64,000 bases of DNA, from the NCBI RefSeq assembly GCF_000620645.1, contig NZ_JIAV01000002.1:1-64000 (forward strand), written 5' to 3'. This document shows, piece by piece, positions 40,215 to 49,977 of the stretch. The translations under genes and the position numbers were made by a program. The stretch's first letter is position 1; each line of letters opens with the position of its first letter. The DNA comes from Nocardioides sp. URHA0032 (lineage in GTDB: Bacteria; Actinomycetota; Actinomycetes; Propionibacteriales; Nocardioidaceae). The notes below the pieces were generated by a model. That model was given only the letters and a program-made list of their open reading frames with translations, ran no database searches and had not been told where the DNA came from.

Positions 40215-40793
40215 ATGCAGCTGCGCCCGGTCGGCCCGCGTGCGGTCCTCGCAGAGGTAGGCGACGCCGCGACCGCCCTGGCGCTCGCGACCTGGGCCCG
40301 CGGTCGGGTGGTCGCCGAGGAGATCGTGCCGGCCGCCGAGACGGTGCTCTTCGACGGTGTCGCCGACCTGTCCGCGCTGTCCGGCTGGTCCCCGACCGAC
40401 GCGGTGCCCGACGGACCGCTCGTCGAGATCCCGGTCGAGTACGACGGTCCCGACCTGGCGTACGTCGCGGCGGCGTGGGGGACCGACGAGGACGGCGTCG
40501 TACGCCGGCACACGTCCCTGGAGCTCGTGTCGGAGTTCTGCGGGTTCGCGCCCGGGTTCGCCTACCTGGCCGGGCTCCCGGGCGAGCTCGCCGTACCCCG
40601 CCTGGAGTCGCCGCGCCCCCGGGTGGCCGCCGGGTCGGTCGGGCTGGCCGGGACCTGGTGCGGCGTCTATCCGACGGCCTCGCCGGGCGGGTGGCGGCTG
40701 ATCGGCCGCACCGACGCGGTGCTGTGGGACGCCGGCCGCGACGACCCGGCGCTGCTGGCGCCGGGCACGCGCGTGAGGTTCGTGGCCCGATGA
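40215..40793 (+). CDS. pxpB: 5-oxoprolinase subunit B (KipI / allophanate hydrolase subunit 1 family)
   Basis: This 192-residue protein matches the PxpB/KipI family: LRPVGPRAVLAEVG at the start, VEIPVEYDGPDLAYVAAAWG, then FCGFAPGFAYLAGLP and PRVAAGSVGLAGTWCGVYPT, the conserved core. With PxpC it forms the catalytic partner of PxpA. ATG 40215 begins homology; no good ribosome site is visible, and the leader hairpin lies just upstream. The stop overlaps the pxpC start (ATGA). Confidence 0.93.
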   Translation: MQLRPVGPRAVLAEVGDAATALALATWARGRVVAEEIVPAAETVLFDGVADLSALSGWSPTDAVPDGPLVEIPVEYDGPDLAYVAAAWGTDEDGVVRRHTSLELVSEFCGFAPGFAYLAGLPGELAVPRLESPRPRVAAGSVGLAGTWCGVYPTASPGGWRLIGRTDAVLWDAGRDDPALLAPGTRVRFVAR

Positions 40794-41644
40794 GCCTCGA
40801 GGTGCTCGAGGTCGGCCCGCTGGTGACCGTCCAGGACCGTGGCCGCGTGGGCTTGGCGCACCTCGGCGTGCCGCGGGCGGGCGCGCTCGACGCACCGGCG
40901 GCCGCGCTGGCGAACCGGCTGGTCGGCAACGACCCGGACGCCGCCGTCCTCGAGGTGCTGCTCGGCGGGCTCGTGGTCCGCAGCGGCGCCGGCCACTGGG
41001 TCGCGGTGACCGGGGCGGCCGGGCGCGACCGGGCGGAGTGGCTCCCGGCCGGAGGGGTGCTGCGGCTCGAGCGCCCGGCGACCGGGCTGCGGACCTACCT
41101 GGCGGTCGCGGGCGGGATCGCCGTCGACCCGGTGCTCGGGTCGCGCTCGACCGACACGCTGGCCTGGGTCGGCCCGCCGCGGGTCGAGGCGGGTGCGCTG
41201 CTCCCGGTCGGGCCCACGCGCGCCGAGCCGCGGCCGCTGGACACGCCGCGCGCGCCGAAGCCGGGCCCGCTGCGCATCGTCCCGGGACCGCGGGACGACT
41301 GGTTCGCCGACGACGCGCTGGACGTGCTGTGCGGGGCGGCGTACGTCGTCGAGGCGGACTCCAACCGGGTGGGTCTGCGCCTGGCCGGCCCGGCGCTGCG
41401 GCGTACCCGGGAGGGGGAGCTGGCCTCGGAGGGCATCGTGCTCGGCGCGGTGCAGGTGCCGCCGAACGGGATGCCGGTGGTGTTCCTGGCCGACCACCCG
41501 CCGACCGGCGGCTACCCGGTGGTCGGGGTGGTCGACGCCGACGACCTGTGGCAGTGCGCGCAGCTGCGGCCGGGGGAGCTGGTGCGGTTCACGCGGGCTC
41601 CGACGCCGCCGGGTCCGCCGGCTCCGGCGGCCGCCACGGCGTGA
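40790..41644 (+). CDS. pxpC: 5-oxoprolinase subunit C (KipA / biotin-dependent carboxyltransferase family)
   Basis: This 284-residue protein shows LEVGPLVTVQDRGRVGLAHL followed by GVPRAGALDAPAAALANRLV, LRTYLAVAGGI, and LASEGIVLGAVQVPPNGMPV near the C-terminus, all diagnostic of PxpC/KipA. It acts with PxpB in ATP-dependent 5-oxoproline opening. Its ATG overlaps the pxpB stop by 4 nt, and its last 56 nt overlap the converging dinB gene. Confidence 0.93.
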   Translation: MSLEVLEVGPLVTVQDRGRVGLAHLGVPRAGALDAPAAALANRLVGNDPDAAVLEVLLGGLVVRSGAGHWVAVTGAAGRDRAEWLPAGGVLRLERPATGLRTYLAVAGGIAVDPVLGSRSTDTLAWVGPPRVEAGALLPVGPTRAEPRPLDTPRAPKPGPLRIVPGPRDDWFADDALDVLCGAAYVVEADSNRVGLRLAGPALRRTREGELASEGIVLGAVQVPPNGMPVVFLADHPPTGGYPVVGVVDADDLWQCAQLRPGELVRFTRAPTPPGPPAPAAATA

Positions 41645-42923
41645 GCAGGGGGTCGTCGTCCTTGAACGACCGCACCGGACCCGGCGGCGTAACGGCCGTC
41701 TCGAAGCGCACGGTCACGACGCCCCGGCCCGAGCCCCAGACCCACCCGCGGCCGTGCTCGGTGTGCTCGACGTCCATGCCGGGCGCCCAGGTGCGGCGCG
41801 AGTGGTGGGGGACCTCCACCTCGGGGAGGGGCTCGGCCTCCTCCTCGGCCGTCTCCCCGAAGAGGTCCTCCTGCACCCAGTCGGCCAGCCCGGAGACGCC
41901 GACGCCGAGGAGGCGGACGCCCCCGGAGGTGTCCAGGTCGGTCAGCAGTGCCCGGGCCAGGCGGGCGACGGTCGCGGAGCTGTCGGTGGGGGAGGCGAGG
42001 GTGCTCGACCGGCTGAGCGTGGTGAAGTCGTGGAGCCGGACCTTGATCGTGACCGTGCGACCGGAGAGGCCGCTCTTGCGGAGCCGGGCCGCGACGTCGT
42101 TCGCCTGCCGGGTCAGCAGCCCTTCCATCAGCCGGCGGTCGGTGAGGTCGGTGTCGTAGGTGCCCTCGACGCTGACCGACTTCGCCTCGCGCTCGGCCAC
42201 CACCGGGCGGTCGTCCTCGGCCCTGGCCAGGCTGTAGAGCCAGTGGCCGTTGGCGTTGCCGAGCAGCCGGACCATCTCGTCCTCGCTCACCGACTCGAGC
42301 TCGGCCACGGTGTGGATGCCGACCCGGCGGAGCCGCTCGGCGGTCGCCGGCCCGACGCCGGGGATCACGCGCACGTCCATCGGGCGGAGCAGGTCGCGCT
42401 CGGTGCCGGGTGCGACGACGACCAGGCCGTCGGGCTTGTCGAGGTCGCTGGCGACCTTCGCGATGAACTTGGAGGTGCCGACGCCCACGGACGCGGTCAG
42501 GCCACCGGTCGCCTCGACGACCCGGGCGCGGAGGTCCTCGGCGAAGGCCGTCACGGTCTCCAGGGCCAGGTCGGGGAGGTCCGCGCGGGCCAGGTCGACG
42601 AACGCCTCGTCGAGCGACAGCGGCTCCACCAGTGGTGAGGCGGCCCGGAGCAGGCCCATCACCGTCCGGCTGGTCTCGCGGTAGGCGTGGAAGCGGCCGC
42701 TCAGGAACGCCGCGTGGGGGCACCGCGAGCGCGCCTCGCGCGTCGACATCGCCGAGCGGACGCCGTACACGCGGGCCTCGTAGGACGCGGTCGACACCAC
42801 CCCCCGGCCGCCCACCCCGCCGACGACGACCGGCTTGCCGCGCAGCGACGGCTTGTCCCGCTGCTCGACCGCGGCGAAGAAGGCGTCGAGGTCGAGGTGG
42901 AGCACCGACGCTTCCGCACGCAC
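41589..42923 (-). CDS. dinB: DNA polymerase IV (Y-family) with C-terminal extension
   Basis: This 444-residue translesion polymerase has the palm metal-binding motifs LHLDLDAFFAAVEQ and PLSLDEAFVDL, the fingers segment VSTASYEARVYGVRSAM, a helix-hairpin-helix thumb (VIPGVGPATAERLRRVGIHT) and the little-finger domain. Beyond the usual end at about residue 370 there is an extension with EHTEHGRGWVWGSGRGVVTV, resembling the Tudor-like tail of PcrA/UvrD helicases. I see no clear beta-clamp-binding motif at the C-terminus. The start GTG 42923 fits the family N-terminus. The tail overlaps pxpC by 56 nt. Confidence 0.93.
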   Translation of the reverse strand: MRAEASVLHLDLDAFFAAVEQRDKPSLRGKPVVVGGVGGRGVVSTASYEARVYGVRSAMSTREARSRCPHAAFLSGRFHAYRETSRTVMGLLRAASPLVEPLSLDEAFVDLARADLPDLALETVTAFAEDLRARVVEATGGLTASVGVGTSKFIAKVASDLDKPDGLVVVAPGTERDLLRPMDVRVIPGVGPATAERLRRVGIHTVAELESVSEDEMVRLLGNANGHWLYSLARAEDDRPVVAEREAKSVSVEGTYDTDLTDRRLMEGLLTRQANDVAARLRKSGLSGRTVTIKVRLHDFTTLSRSSTLASPTDSSATVARLARALLTDLDTSGGVRLLGVGVSGLADWVQEDLFGETAEEEAEPLPEVEVPHHSRRTWAPGMDVEHTEHGRGWVWGSGRGVVTVRFETAVTPPGPVRSFKDDDPLLTPWRPPEPADPAASEPA

Positions 42924-43059
42924 GCGCGCACGCTACCTCTCGGCGCCGACCTCGGGCCGACGGCCCGCTCACCGTCCACCGCGAGTCCTCCGACACGACG
43001 TTCCCCAGGCGGGCTCCCGGACCGTCGCCGGTGTCCGGCCGCGCGGGGACCGTCGTCCC

Positions 43060-43992
43060 ATGACCGCCCTCTCCTTCACCGCCCGGACCCCCGACGACGT
43101 GCTGGCCCTGGTCCCCGTCGTGCTGGGCTTCGCGCCCCGCGACTCCATCGCGATGCTGACCTTCGGCGCGGGTCACCCCTTCCACGCGCGGGTCGACCTG
43201 CCCGCCGACCCGGCCGAGCTGCCCGAGGTCGTCGACCTGCTGCTCGCGCCCGCGCGTCAGCACCGGGTCCGGCAGGTGCTGTTCGTCGTCTACAGCGACG
43301 ACGCCGGGCTGGCCCGGCGTGCCGTCCGGCTGCTCGAGCGGGCCTTCGCGGAGGGCGGCATCGAGGTCGTCGAGGCGCTCCGCGCCGACGGCGAGCGCTG
43401 GTGGCCGGCGATCGGCACGCGGGCCGGCGTACCTCCCTGGGGGGTGCCGTACGACGTCGCCGCCCACCCGTTCAGCGCCCAGGCGGTCTTCGACGGACGC
43501 GTGCTGCACGGGTCCCGCGACGAGCTCCGCGGGACCCTGCGAGCCGACGACCGCCTGGTCGCCGGCGTCGTCGCGGCGCTGCCCGGGGTGGCGGGCGACC
43601 CGCCCGACGCCGGTTGGGTGCGTGCGCTGGTCGAGCGGCACTGCCGCGACGGCACGCTGCCGGCCGCCGCCGAGGTGGCCCGCCTGCTCCGCGGGGTGCT
43701 CGACCCCGAGGCCCGCGACGCCGTCACCGCGCTGCTGTGCCGCGCCACCGCACGTGAGCACGTGGGCTTCTGGACCGAGGTCGTGCGCGGCAGCCCGGAC
43801 CAGCTGCTGCCGGCCCCGGCCACGCTGCTCGCGCTCGCCGCCTGGCAGGCCGGGAACGGCGCGCTGGCCTGGTGTGCGCTGGACCGGTGCTTCGACGTGG
43901 ACGAGGACTACCCGCTCGCCGGCCTGGTGGCCCGGCTGCTCACCGAGGCCATGCCGCCCGAGGCGTGGGACGAGCTGCGGGAGGCCCGGTGA
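43060..43992 (+). CDS. DUF4192 domain protein
   Basis: This 310-residue soluble protein opens with FTARTPDDVLALVPVVLGFA and PRDSIAMLTFG, the DUF4192 signature, and ends with LAWCALDRCFDVDEDYPLAG, also conserved. The function is unknown. ATG 43060 is chosen by the start of homology. It is followed after 42 bp by the YbdK-type ligase gene on the same strand. Confidence 0.88.
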   Translation: MTALSFTARTPDDVLALVPVVLGFAPRDSIAMLTFGAGHPFHARVDLPADPAELPEVVDLLLAPARQHRVRQVLFVVYSDDAGLARRAVRLLERAFAEGGIEVVEALRADGERWWPAIGTRAGVPPWGVPYDVAAHPFSAQAVFDGRVLHGSRDELRGTLRADDRLVAGVVAALPGVAGDPPDAGWVRALVERHCRDGTLPAAAEVARLLRGVLDPEARDAVTALLCRATAREHVGFWTEVVRGSPDQLLPAPATLLALAAWQAGNGALAWCALDRCFDVDEDYPLAGLVARLLTEAMPPEAWDELREAR

Positions 43993-44034
43993 CCCCCACG
44001 CGTGTCCGCGGCCCGGTGCGGGTACGTCCGCCCC

Positions 44035-45180
44035 ATGGTGCGCTCGGTGGGCCTCGAGGAGGAGCTCCTGCTCCTCGACCCGCGCACCCGGCAGGTGGTC
44101 CCCGGCGCGCCCACCGTGCTCAAGGAGTTCCGCGAGCACGGCCGGGGCCGCGCCCGCCTCCGGCCGGCCACCGACGAGGTCGACGCGGAGCTGTTCCGCC
44201 ACCAGCTCGAGACGCGCACCGACCCCTCCCGGGACCTCGGGGACGCGTTCGCCCAGCTGGTGAGCGCCCGCCGCACGGCGGGTGAGGCCGCGCGGGCGGT
44301 CGGGCTCGCGACGGCGGCGAGCGGCATGGTCCCGCTCGGCGGTGAACAGTCCGCGGTCACCACCAACGACCGCTACCGCGACATGGTCGACACCTTCGGC
44401 GAGATCGCGCGGGACGGCGGCACCTGCGGGCTGCACGTCCACGTCGAGATCGAGTCCGACGAGGAGGGGGTCGCGGTCATCGACCGGATCACGCCGTGGC
44501 TGCCCGTGCTGCTCGCCATGAGCGCCAACTCGCCGTTCGCGCGCGGCCGCGACACGGGCTACGCCTCCTGGCGCGCCCAGGTGTGGCGACGCTGGCCGAG
44601 CGCCGGGCCGACCGAGGCGTTCGGCTCGGTGGCTGGCTACCGGGCGACCCGGGCGATGATGCTGGAGACCGGAGCGGCGCGCGACGACGGGATGCTCTAC
44701 TTCGACGCCCGGCTGTCGGTGGGACAGCCCACGGTCGAGGTCCGGGTGTGCGACACCTGCGCCGACCCGGGCGACGCGGCGGTCATCGCGGCCCTGGTCC
44801 GGGGTCTCGTCGAGACGGCCGCCCGGTCCTGGGTGCAGGACCGGCCGGTGCCGCGCTGGCGGGCCGAGGAGCTGCGTGCCGCCCAGTGGCGGGCGTCGCG
44901 GTTCGGGGTGTCGGGCGACCTGGTGCACCCGGGCACCCGCCGGCTGGCGCCGGTGCGCGCGGTGCTGGACGCGCTGGTGTCCGAGGTCGAGCCGGTGCTC
45001 GCCGAGGCCGGCGACGTCGGGCTCGTCCGCACCGGGCTGGACCGGGTCCTGCAGGCCGGCGGCGCGGCCCGGCAGCGAGCGGCGTTCGAGCGGACCGGCT
45101 CGGTCGAGGGCGTGGTCGACGACCTGGTGGCCCGGACCGAAGCGTCCTGGGACGCCACGGAACTGCGCGTGAGGTCCTAA
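44035..45180 (+). CDS. GCS2 carboxylate-amine ligase (YbdK type)
   Basis: This 381-residue ATP-dependent ligase has the GCS2 start RSVGLEEELLLLDP, the metal/ATP site region GGTCGLHVHVEIESDEEGVA and the substrate-binding TVEVRVCDTCADPGDAA. YbdK proteins have weak gamma-glutamylcysteine ligase activity in vitro; the true product is uncertain. The start is ATG 44035 (the next codon is GTG). A second, longer GCS2-like ligase follows after 9 nt, so the two probably share a transcript in part. Confidence 0.88.
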   Translation: MVRSVGLEEELLLLDPRTRQVVPGAPTVLKEFREHGRGRARLRPATDEVDAELFRHQLETRTDPSRDLGDAFAQLVSARRTAGEAARAVGLATAASGMVPLGGEQSAVTTNDRYRDMVDTFGEIARDGGTCGLHVHVEIESDEEGVAVIDRITPWLPVLLAMSANSPFARGRDTGYASWRAQVWRRWPSAGPTEAFGSVAGYRATRAMMLETGAARDDGMLYFDARLSVGQPTVEVRVCDTCADPGDAAVIAALVRGLVETAARSWVQDRPVPRWRAEELRAAQWRASRFGVSGDLVHPGTRRLAPVRAVLDALVSEVEPVLAEAGDVGLVRTGLDRVLQAGGAARQRAAFERTGSVEGVVDDLVARTEASWDATELRVRS

Positions 45181-45183
45181 GGT
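45178..45183 (+). promoter_or_regulatory. -10 hexamer, probable leaderless promoter of the second ligase
   Basis: TAAGGT overlaps the stop codon of the YbdK-type gene and ends 6 nt before ATG 45190. Confidence 0.45.
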
Positions 45184-45189
45184 CTCGTC

Positions 45190-46656
45190 ATGGGCGAAGA
45201 GGTGGAAGCTCAGGAGTTCTCCCGCGCCGACCGGACGCGGCACCGGGAGAAGGTGCGGCGCAACCTCGACGTGTTCGCCCGGATGCTGCGCGAGGCGCGC
45301 TTCGACACCGACGACCCGATGACCGGCCTCGAGGTCGAGCTGAACCTCGTCGACGAGCAGGGCGACCCCGCACTCAAGAACGCCGAGGCGCTCGAGGCGA
45401 TCGCCGACCCCGACTTCGTCACCGAGCTGGGCCAGTTCAACGTCGAGATCAACGTGCCGCCCGCGAAGCTGCGTCAGGGCGGTCTGACGACGTTCGAGGA
45501 CACCCTGCGCGGCAGCCTGAACAACGCCGAGCAGCACTCCGCCGAGATCGGCGCGCACATGGTGATGATCGGCATCCTGCCGACGCTCGCACCGGGCCAC
45601 ATGGACCTCAGCTCGCTGAGCGCCAACCCCCGCTACAAGCTGCTGAGCGAGCAGATCCTGGCCGCTCGCGGCGAGGACATCACGATCGCCATCGACGGCA
45701 CAGAGCGGCTGAAGACCACGGCGGACTCGATCGTCCCCGAGGCGGCGTGCACGAGCACCCAGTTCCACGTCCAGACCTCCCCGGACGACTTCGCCGACTA
45801 CTGGAACGCCTCGCAGGCGATCGCGTCGGTGCAGGTGGCGCTCGGCGCGAACGCGCCGTACCTCCTCGGCAAGGAGCTCTGGCGCGAGACCCGGATCCCG
45901 CTGTTCGAGCAGGCCACGGACACCCGCAGCGAGGAGCTCAAGGCGCAGGGGGTGCGGCCGCGGGTGTGGTTCGGCGAGCGCTGGATCACCTCGGTGTTCG
46001 ACCTGTTCGAGGAGAACGTCCGCTTCTTCCCGGCGCTGCTGCCGGTCACCGACGACGAGGACCCGCTCGAGGTGCTCGAGCGGGGTGACACCCCGGCCCT
46101 GCCGGAGCTGCGGCTCCACAACGGGACGATCTACCGCTGGAACCGCCCGGTGTACGACGTCTCGCGCGGCGTCCCGCACCTGCGTGTCGAGAACCGCGTC
46201 CTCGGGGCCGGCCCGACGGTCGCGGACACGATCGCGAACGCCGCGTTCTACTTCGGCCTGGTCCGGAGCCTCGCCGAGAGCGAGCGCCCGCTGTGGTCGC
46301 AGATGTCGTTCAGCGCGGCCGAGGAGAACTTCCACACCGCTGCCCGGCTCGGGATCGACGCGCAGATCTACTGGCCCGGTGTCGGCCAGGTCCGCGCGAC
46401 CGAGCTGGTGCTGCGCCGGCTGCTGCCGATGGCCCACGAGGGACTCGTGGCCTGGGGCGCGTCCGGCGAGGAGATCGACCGGCTGCTGGGGATCATCGAG
46501 CAGCGCTGCCTGACCGGCCACAACGGCGCCGAGTGGTTCGTCCGCCGGATGCACGCGCGCCGCAGCGAGCACGAGCGGTGGGACGCCCTGCGGGCGACGC
46601 TGTGCGACTACCGCGAGCGGATGCACACCAACGAGCCGGTCCACACCTGGGACTGA
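45190..46656 (+). CDS. Glutamate-cysteine ligase family protein
   Basis: This 488-residue protein belongs to the long actinobacterial GCS family: GLEVELNLVDEQGDPALKNA near the N-terminus, ELGQFNVEINVPPAKLRQGG with the acidic metal ligands, ACTSTQFHVQTSPDDFADYW, and RLHNGTIYRWNRPVYDVSRG. It should form an amide between glutamate and an amine such as cysteine. Actinobacteria usually rely on mycothiol, and a paralogous ligase is adjacent, so the physiological product is open. It is likely leaderless. It converges on the next gene with a 14-bp gap. Confidence 0.85.
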   Translation: MGEEVEAQEFSRADRTRHREKVRRNLDVFARMLREARFDTDDPMTGLEVELNLVDEQGDPALKNAEALEAIADPDFVTELGQFNVEINVPPAKLRQGGLTTFEDTLRGSLNNAEQHSAEIGAHMVMIGILPTLAPGHMDLSSLSANPRYKLLSEQILAARGEDITIAIDGTERLKTTADSIVPEAACTSTQFHVQTSPDDFADYWNASQAIASVQVALGANAPYLLGKELWRETRIPLFEQATDTRSEELKAQGVRPRVWFGERWITSVFDLFEENVRFFPALLPVTDDEDPLEVLERGDTPALPELRLHNGTIYRWNRPVYDVSRGVPHLRVENRVLGAGPTVADTIANAAFYFGLVRSLAESERPLWSQMSFSAAEENFHTAARLGIDAQIYWPGVGQVRATELVLRRLLPMAHEGLVAWGASGEEIDRLLGIIEQRCLTGHNGAEWFVRRMHARRSEHERWDALRATLCDYRERMHTNEPVHTWD

Positions 46657-46670
46657 GCCGGCCGCGGTGC

Positions 46671-47102
46671 TCAGCGCTGCCGGAGCCGCTTCCACTCCCG
46701 GCGTACGCCGCTGCGCGGGTCCCTCCACCCGTGCCGGGTCACCACGACCATGGTGAGGGTGACGCCGGCCTCCGCGGCGGCGGTGCGGGCGGCGGCCAGC
46801 CAGGCGGCGTCGACGTCCTGGAGGTCGAGCGGCCCGGCCCGGGTCAGCCACACGAGTGGCACGGCGCCGGCCACCCGACGGCAGCGCTGCAGCATCGCGG
46901 CGAGCACGTCGGCCCGGATCGCGTGGTCGGTCGGGTCGCCCCGGGTCAGCGTGAACAGCTCCTCGGCGCCGCCCGGGAAGCCGACGTGCAGGAGGGGCGG
47001 GTAGCCGCGCCGGTGCTCGGCGCGGGCGTGGTCCAGCGCCGCGCGGCGCAGCACGGTGGCCATCGCGCGGGGGACCGGCTCCGAGATGCCCTCCACGCCC
47101 AC
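46671..47102 (-). CDS. Hypothetical protein
   Basis: I do not recognise this protein of about 143 residues. It has an alternating helix/strand pattern with LLHVGFPGGAEELFTLTRGD and PLVWLTRAGPLDLQDVDAAW, and a basic C-terminus (SGVRREWKRLRQR). Codon use is normal for the region. The start is uncertain: GTG 47102 has a GGGGCAGG sequence just upstream; GTG 47096 or a TTG at 47186 are alternatives, the last running into the universal-stress-gene promoter. It is divergent from that gene. Confidence 0.65.
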   Translation of the reverse strand: MGVEGISEPVPRAMATVLRRAALDHARAEHRRGYPPLLHVGFPGGAEELFTLTRGDPTDHAIRADVLAAMLQRCRRVAGAVPLVWLTRAGPLDLQDVDAAWLAAARTAAAEAGVTLTMVVVTRHGWRDPRSGVRREWKRLRQR

Positions 47103-47171
47103 CAGCCTGCCCCGGACCGCGGGTCCCGTGCCGCCGTCCTCCACAGGCTCCCGTCCGCTGCGGCGATCGGA

Positions 47172-47177
47172 TACCGT
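47172..47177 (+). promoter_or_regulatory. -10 hexamer upstream of the universal stress gene
   Basis: TACCGT lies 40 nt before ATG 47218; with the GGGAGG ribosome site this is a leadered promoter. Confidence 0.35.
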
Positions 47178-47217
47178 GCCCGACAACTGCAGTGCTCGTC
47201 CTGGACAGGGAGGCTCG

Positions 47218-47619
47218 ATGGGGACCGTCGTCGTGGGTTACGTGCCCAAGCCGGAGGGTGAGGCCGCGCTGAACCGGGCGGTCGAGGAGGCCAAGCTCCG
47301 GGGCGCCCGGCTCGTGGTGGTGAACTCCCGCCGCGGCGGCACCGACTTCGACGCGGACGCCTCGACCCAGGCCGAGCGCGACATGGACGCGGTGCGCAAG
47401 GTCCTCGACGGCACCGGCGTCGAGTACGACGTCCGGCAGCTGGTCCGGGGCTTCGAGCCCGCCGAGGACCTGATCAGCATCGCCGAGGCCAACGCCGCGG
47501 AGCTGATCGTGATCGGCCTGCGCCGCCGTTCGCCGGTCGGCAAGCTGATCCTCGGCAGCAACGCCCAGCGCGTGCTCCTCGACGCGCACTGCCCGGTGCT
47601 GGCGGTCAAGGCCGACTGA
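47218..47619 (+). CDS. Universal stress protein (UspA family)
   Basis: This 133-residue single-domain USP starts TVVVGYVPKPEGEAALNRAV and ends with the nucleotide-binding glycine pattern GLRRRSPVGKLILGSNAQRV followed by CPVLAVKAD. The G-x2-G-x9-G(S/T)-like spacing suggests the ATP-binding subclass. The start ATG 47218 follows a GGGAGG ribosome site 6 nt upstream. It is followed 5 nt later by the HhH-GPD gene, so the two probably form an operon. Confidence 0.92.
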   Translation: MGTVVVGYVPKPEGEAALNRAVEEAKLRGARLVVVNSRRGGTDFDADASTQAERDMDAVRKVLDGTGVEYDVRQLVRGFEPAEDLISIAEANAAELIVIGLRRRSPVGKLILGSNAQRVLLDAHCPVLAVKAD

Positions 47620-47624
47620 GCACG

Positions 47625-48200
47625 ATGGCCACGATCCGGATCACCGGCGACGCCGCCGCCGACCAGGTCCTCACCGACGACCCGTTCGCCCTGCTGGTCG
47701 GCATGATGCTGGACCAGCAGTACCCCATGGAGCACGCGTTCCGCGGGCCGGCGAAGGTCCTGGACCGGTTCGGCACGCTGGACCCGGCCCGCATCGCCTC
47801 CGCCGACCCGGTCGAGTTCGCGGCGCTGTGCAGCACCCCGCCGGCGATCCACCGGTTCCCGGGCTCCATGGCGGCCCGCCTGCAGACGCTGGCCTCGATC
47901 GTCGAGGAGCGGTACGACGGCCACGCCGAGCGGCTCTGGACCGACGCGACGTCGGGCAAGGAGCTGCTGGCTCGGGTGATGGAGCTGCCCGGCTTCGGGA
48001 AGCAGAAGGCGCAGATCTTCGTGGCGCTGCTCGCCAAGCAGCTCGACGTCCGGCCGGACGGTTGGCAGGTCGCTGTCGGGGCGTACGCCGAGGACGGGTA
48101 CCGCTCGGTCGCGGACGTCGTCGACCAGGCGTCCTTGCAGAAGGTGCGCGACTTCAAGAAGCAGAAGAAGGCCGCGGCCAAGGCCGCCCAGACCGGCTGA
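47625..48200 (+). CDS. HhH-GPD base-excision repair glycosylase-like protein
   Basis: This 191-residue protein shows the HhH-GPD layout: [20 protein letters not shown] early, then the helix-hairpin-helix [20 protein letters not shown], with RPDGWQ replacing the region that carries the catalytic Asp in characterised glycosylases. The tail is Lys/Ala-rich ([16 protein letters not shown]), which may bind DNA non-specifically. It lacks the 4Fe-4S cysteines of Nth/MutY. Actinobacterial members are annotated as base-excision repair proteins; the lesion is unknown. Confidence 0.87.
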   Translation: MATIRITGDAAADQVLTDDPFALLVGMMLDQQYPMEHAFRGPAKVLDRFGTLDPARIASADPVEFAALCSTPPAIHRFPGSMAARLQTLASIVEERYDGHAERLWTDATSGKELLARVMELPGFGKQKAQIFVALLAKQLDVRPDGWQVAVGAYAEDGYRSVADVVDQASLQKVRDFKKQKKAAAKAAQTG

Positions 48201-48384
48201 CGCGGGCTCGTCCGCTCCGGCCGTGACCGAGGGGCGGGGGAGCTCGTCAGGACCGGTCCGGTCCGGATCGGGGGGATTGTCCGGATCTCAGGGTGAGCGT
48301 GGCAGAATGAACCCCGCGGCTCTTGACGACACCGGGATGGGCCGCGCCCGGAACTGGTTGACCGTCGTTTCACGAGAGGTGTTC

Positions 48385-49865
<1,481 letters not shown>

Positions 49866-49878
<13 letters not shown>

Positions 49879-49967
49879 GCCGGGTCGTAGCCCAGGACCC
49901 GGTAGTCCTCCGCCTGGGTGCGCAGCACGTCAGCGGAGATCTCGGGACCGGCCACGGGCAGAACCAC
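49866..49967 (-). CDS. Marginal 33-residue open frame
   Basis: From GTG 49967 the frame reads [20 protein letters not shown] and ends with DPAQSR. It has the acidic, G/C-ending codon character of real genes here, starts 11 nt after the upstream oxidoreductase stop on the same strand, and overlaps the rpoD end by 13 nt. There is no homology I can name, no ribosome site, and the rpoD hairpin lies inside it. It may be a relic of a C-terminus or chance. Confidence 0.2.
49880..49902 (+). terminator. Hairpin after rpoD
   Basis: CCGGGTC and GACCCGG form a 7-bp stem with a 9-nt loop starting 2 nt after the rpoD stop. It is weak and has no T-tract; it may assist termination. Confidence 0.35.
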
Positions 49968-49977
49968 CGGGCGTCGG

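Noticed and set aside
41512..47589. A minus-strand open frame of about 2025 codons
   Set aside because: It is the antisense shadow of dinB, DUF4192, the two GCS2 ligases and the stress-protein genes. The translation is His/Arg/Gly-rich without domains, and the genes on the other frames have clear family motifs.
48307..48384. Starting the principal sigma factor at ATG 48307
   Set aside because: The added 26 residues lack homology, the ATG sits in a promoter-like TTGTCC...CAGAAT context, and a better ribosome site precedes GTG 48385.
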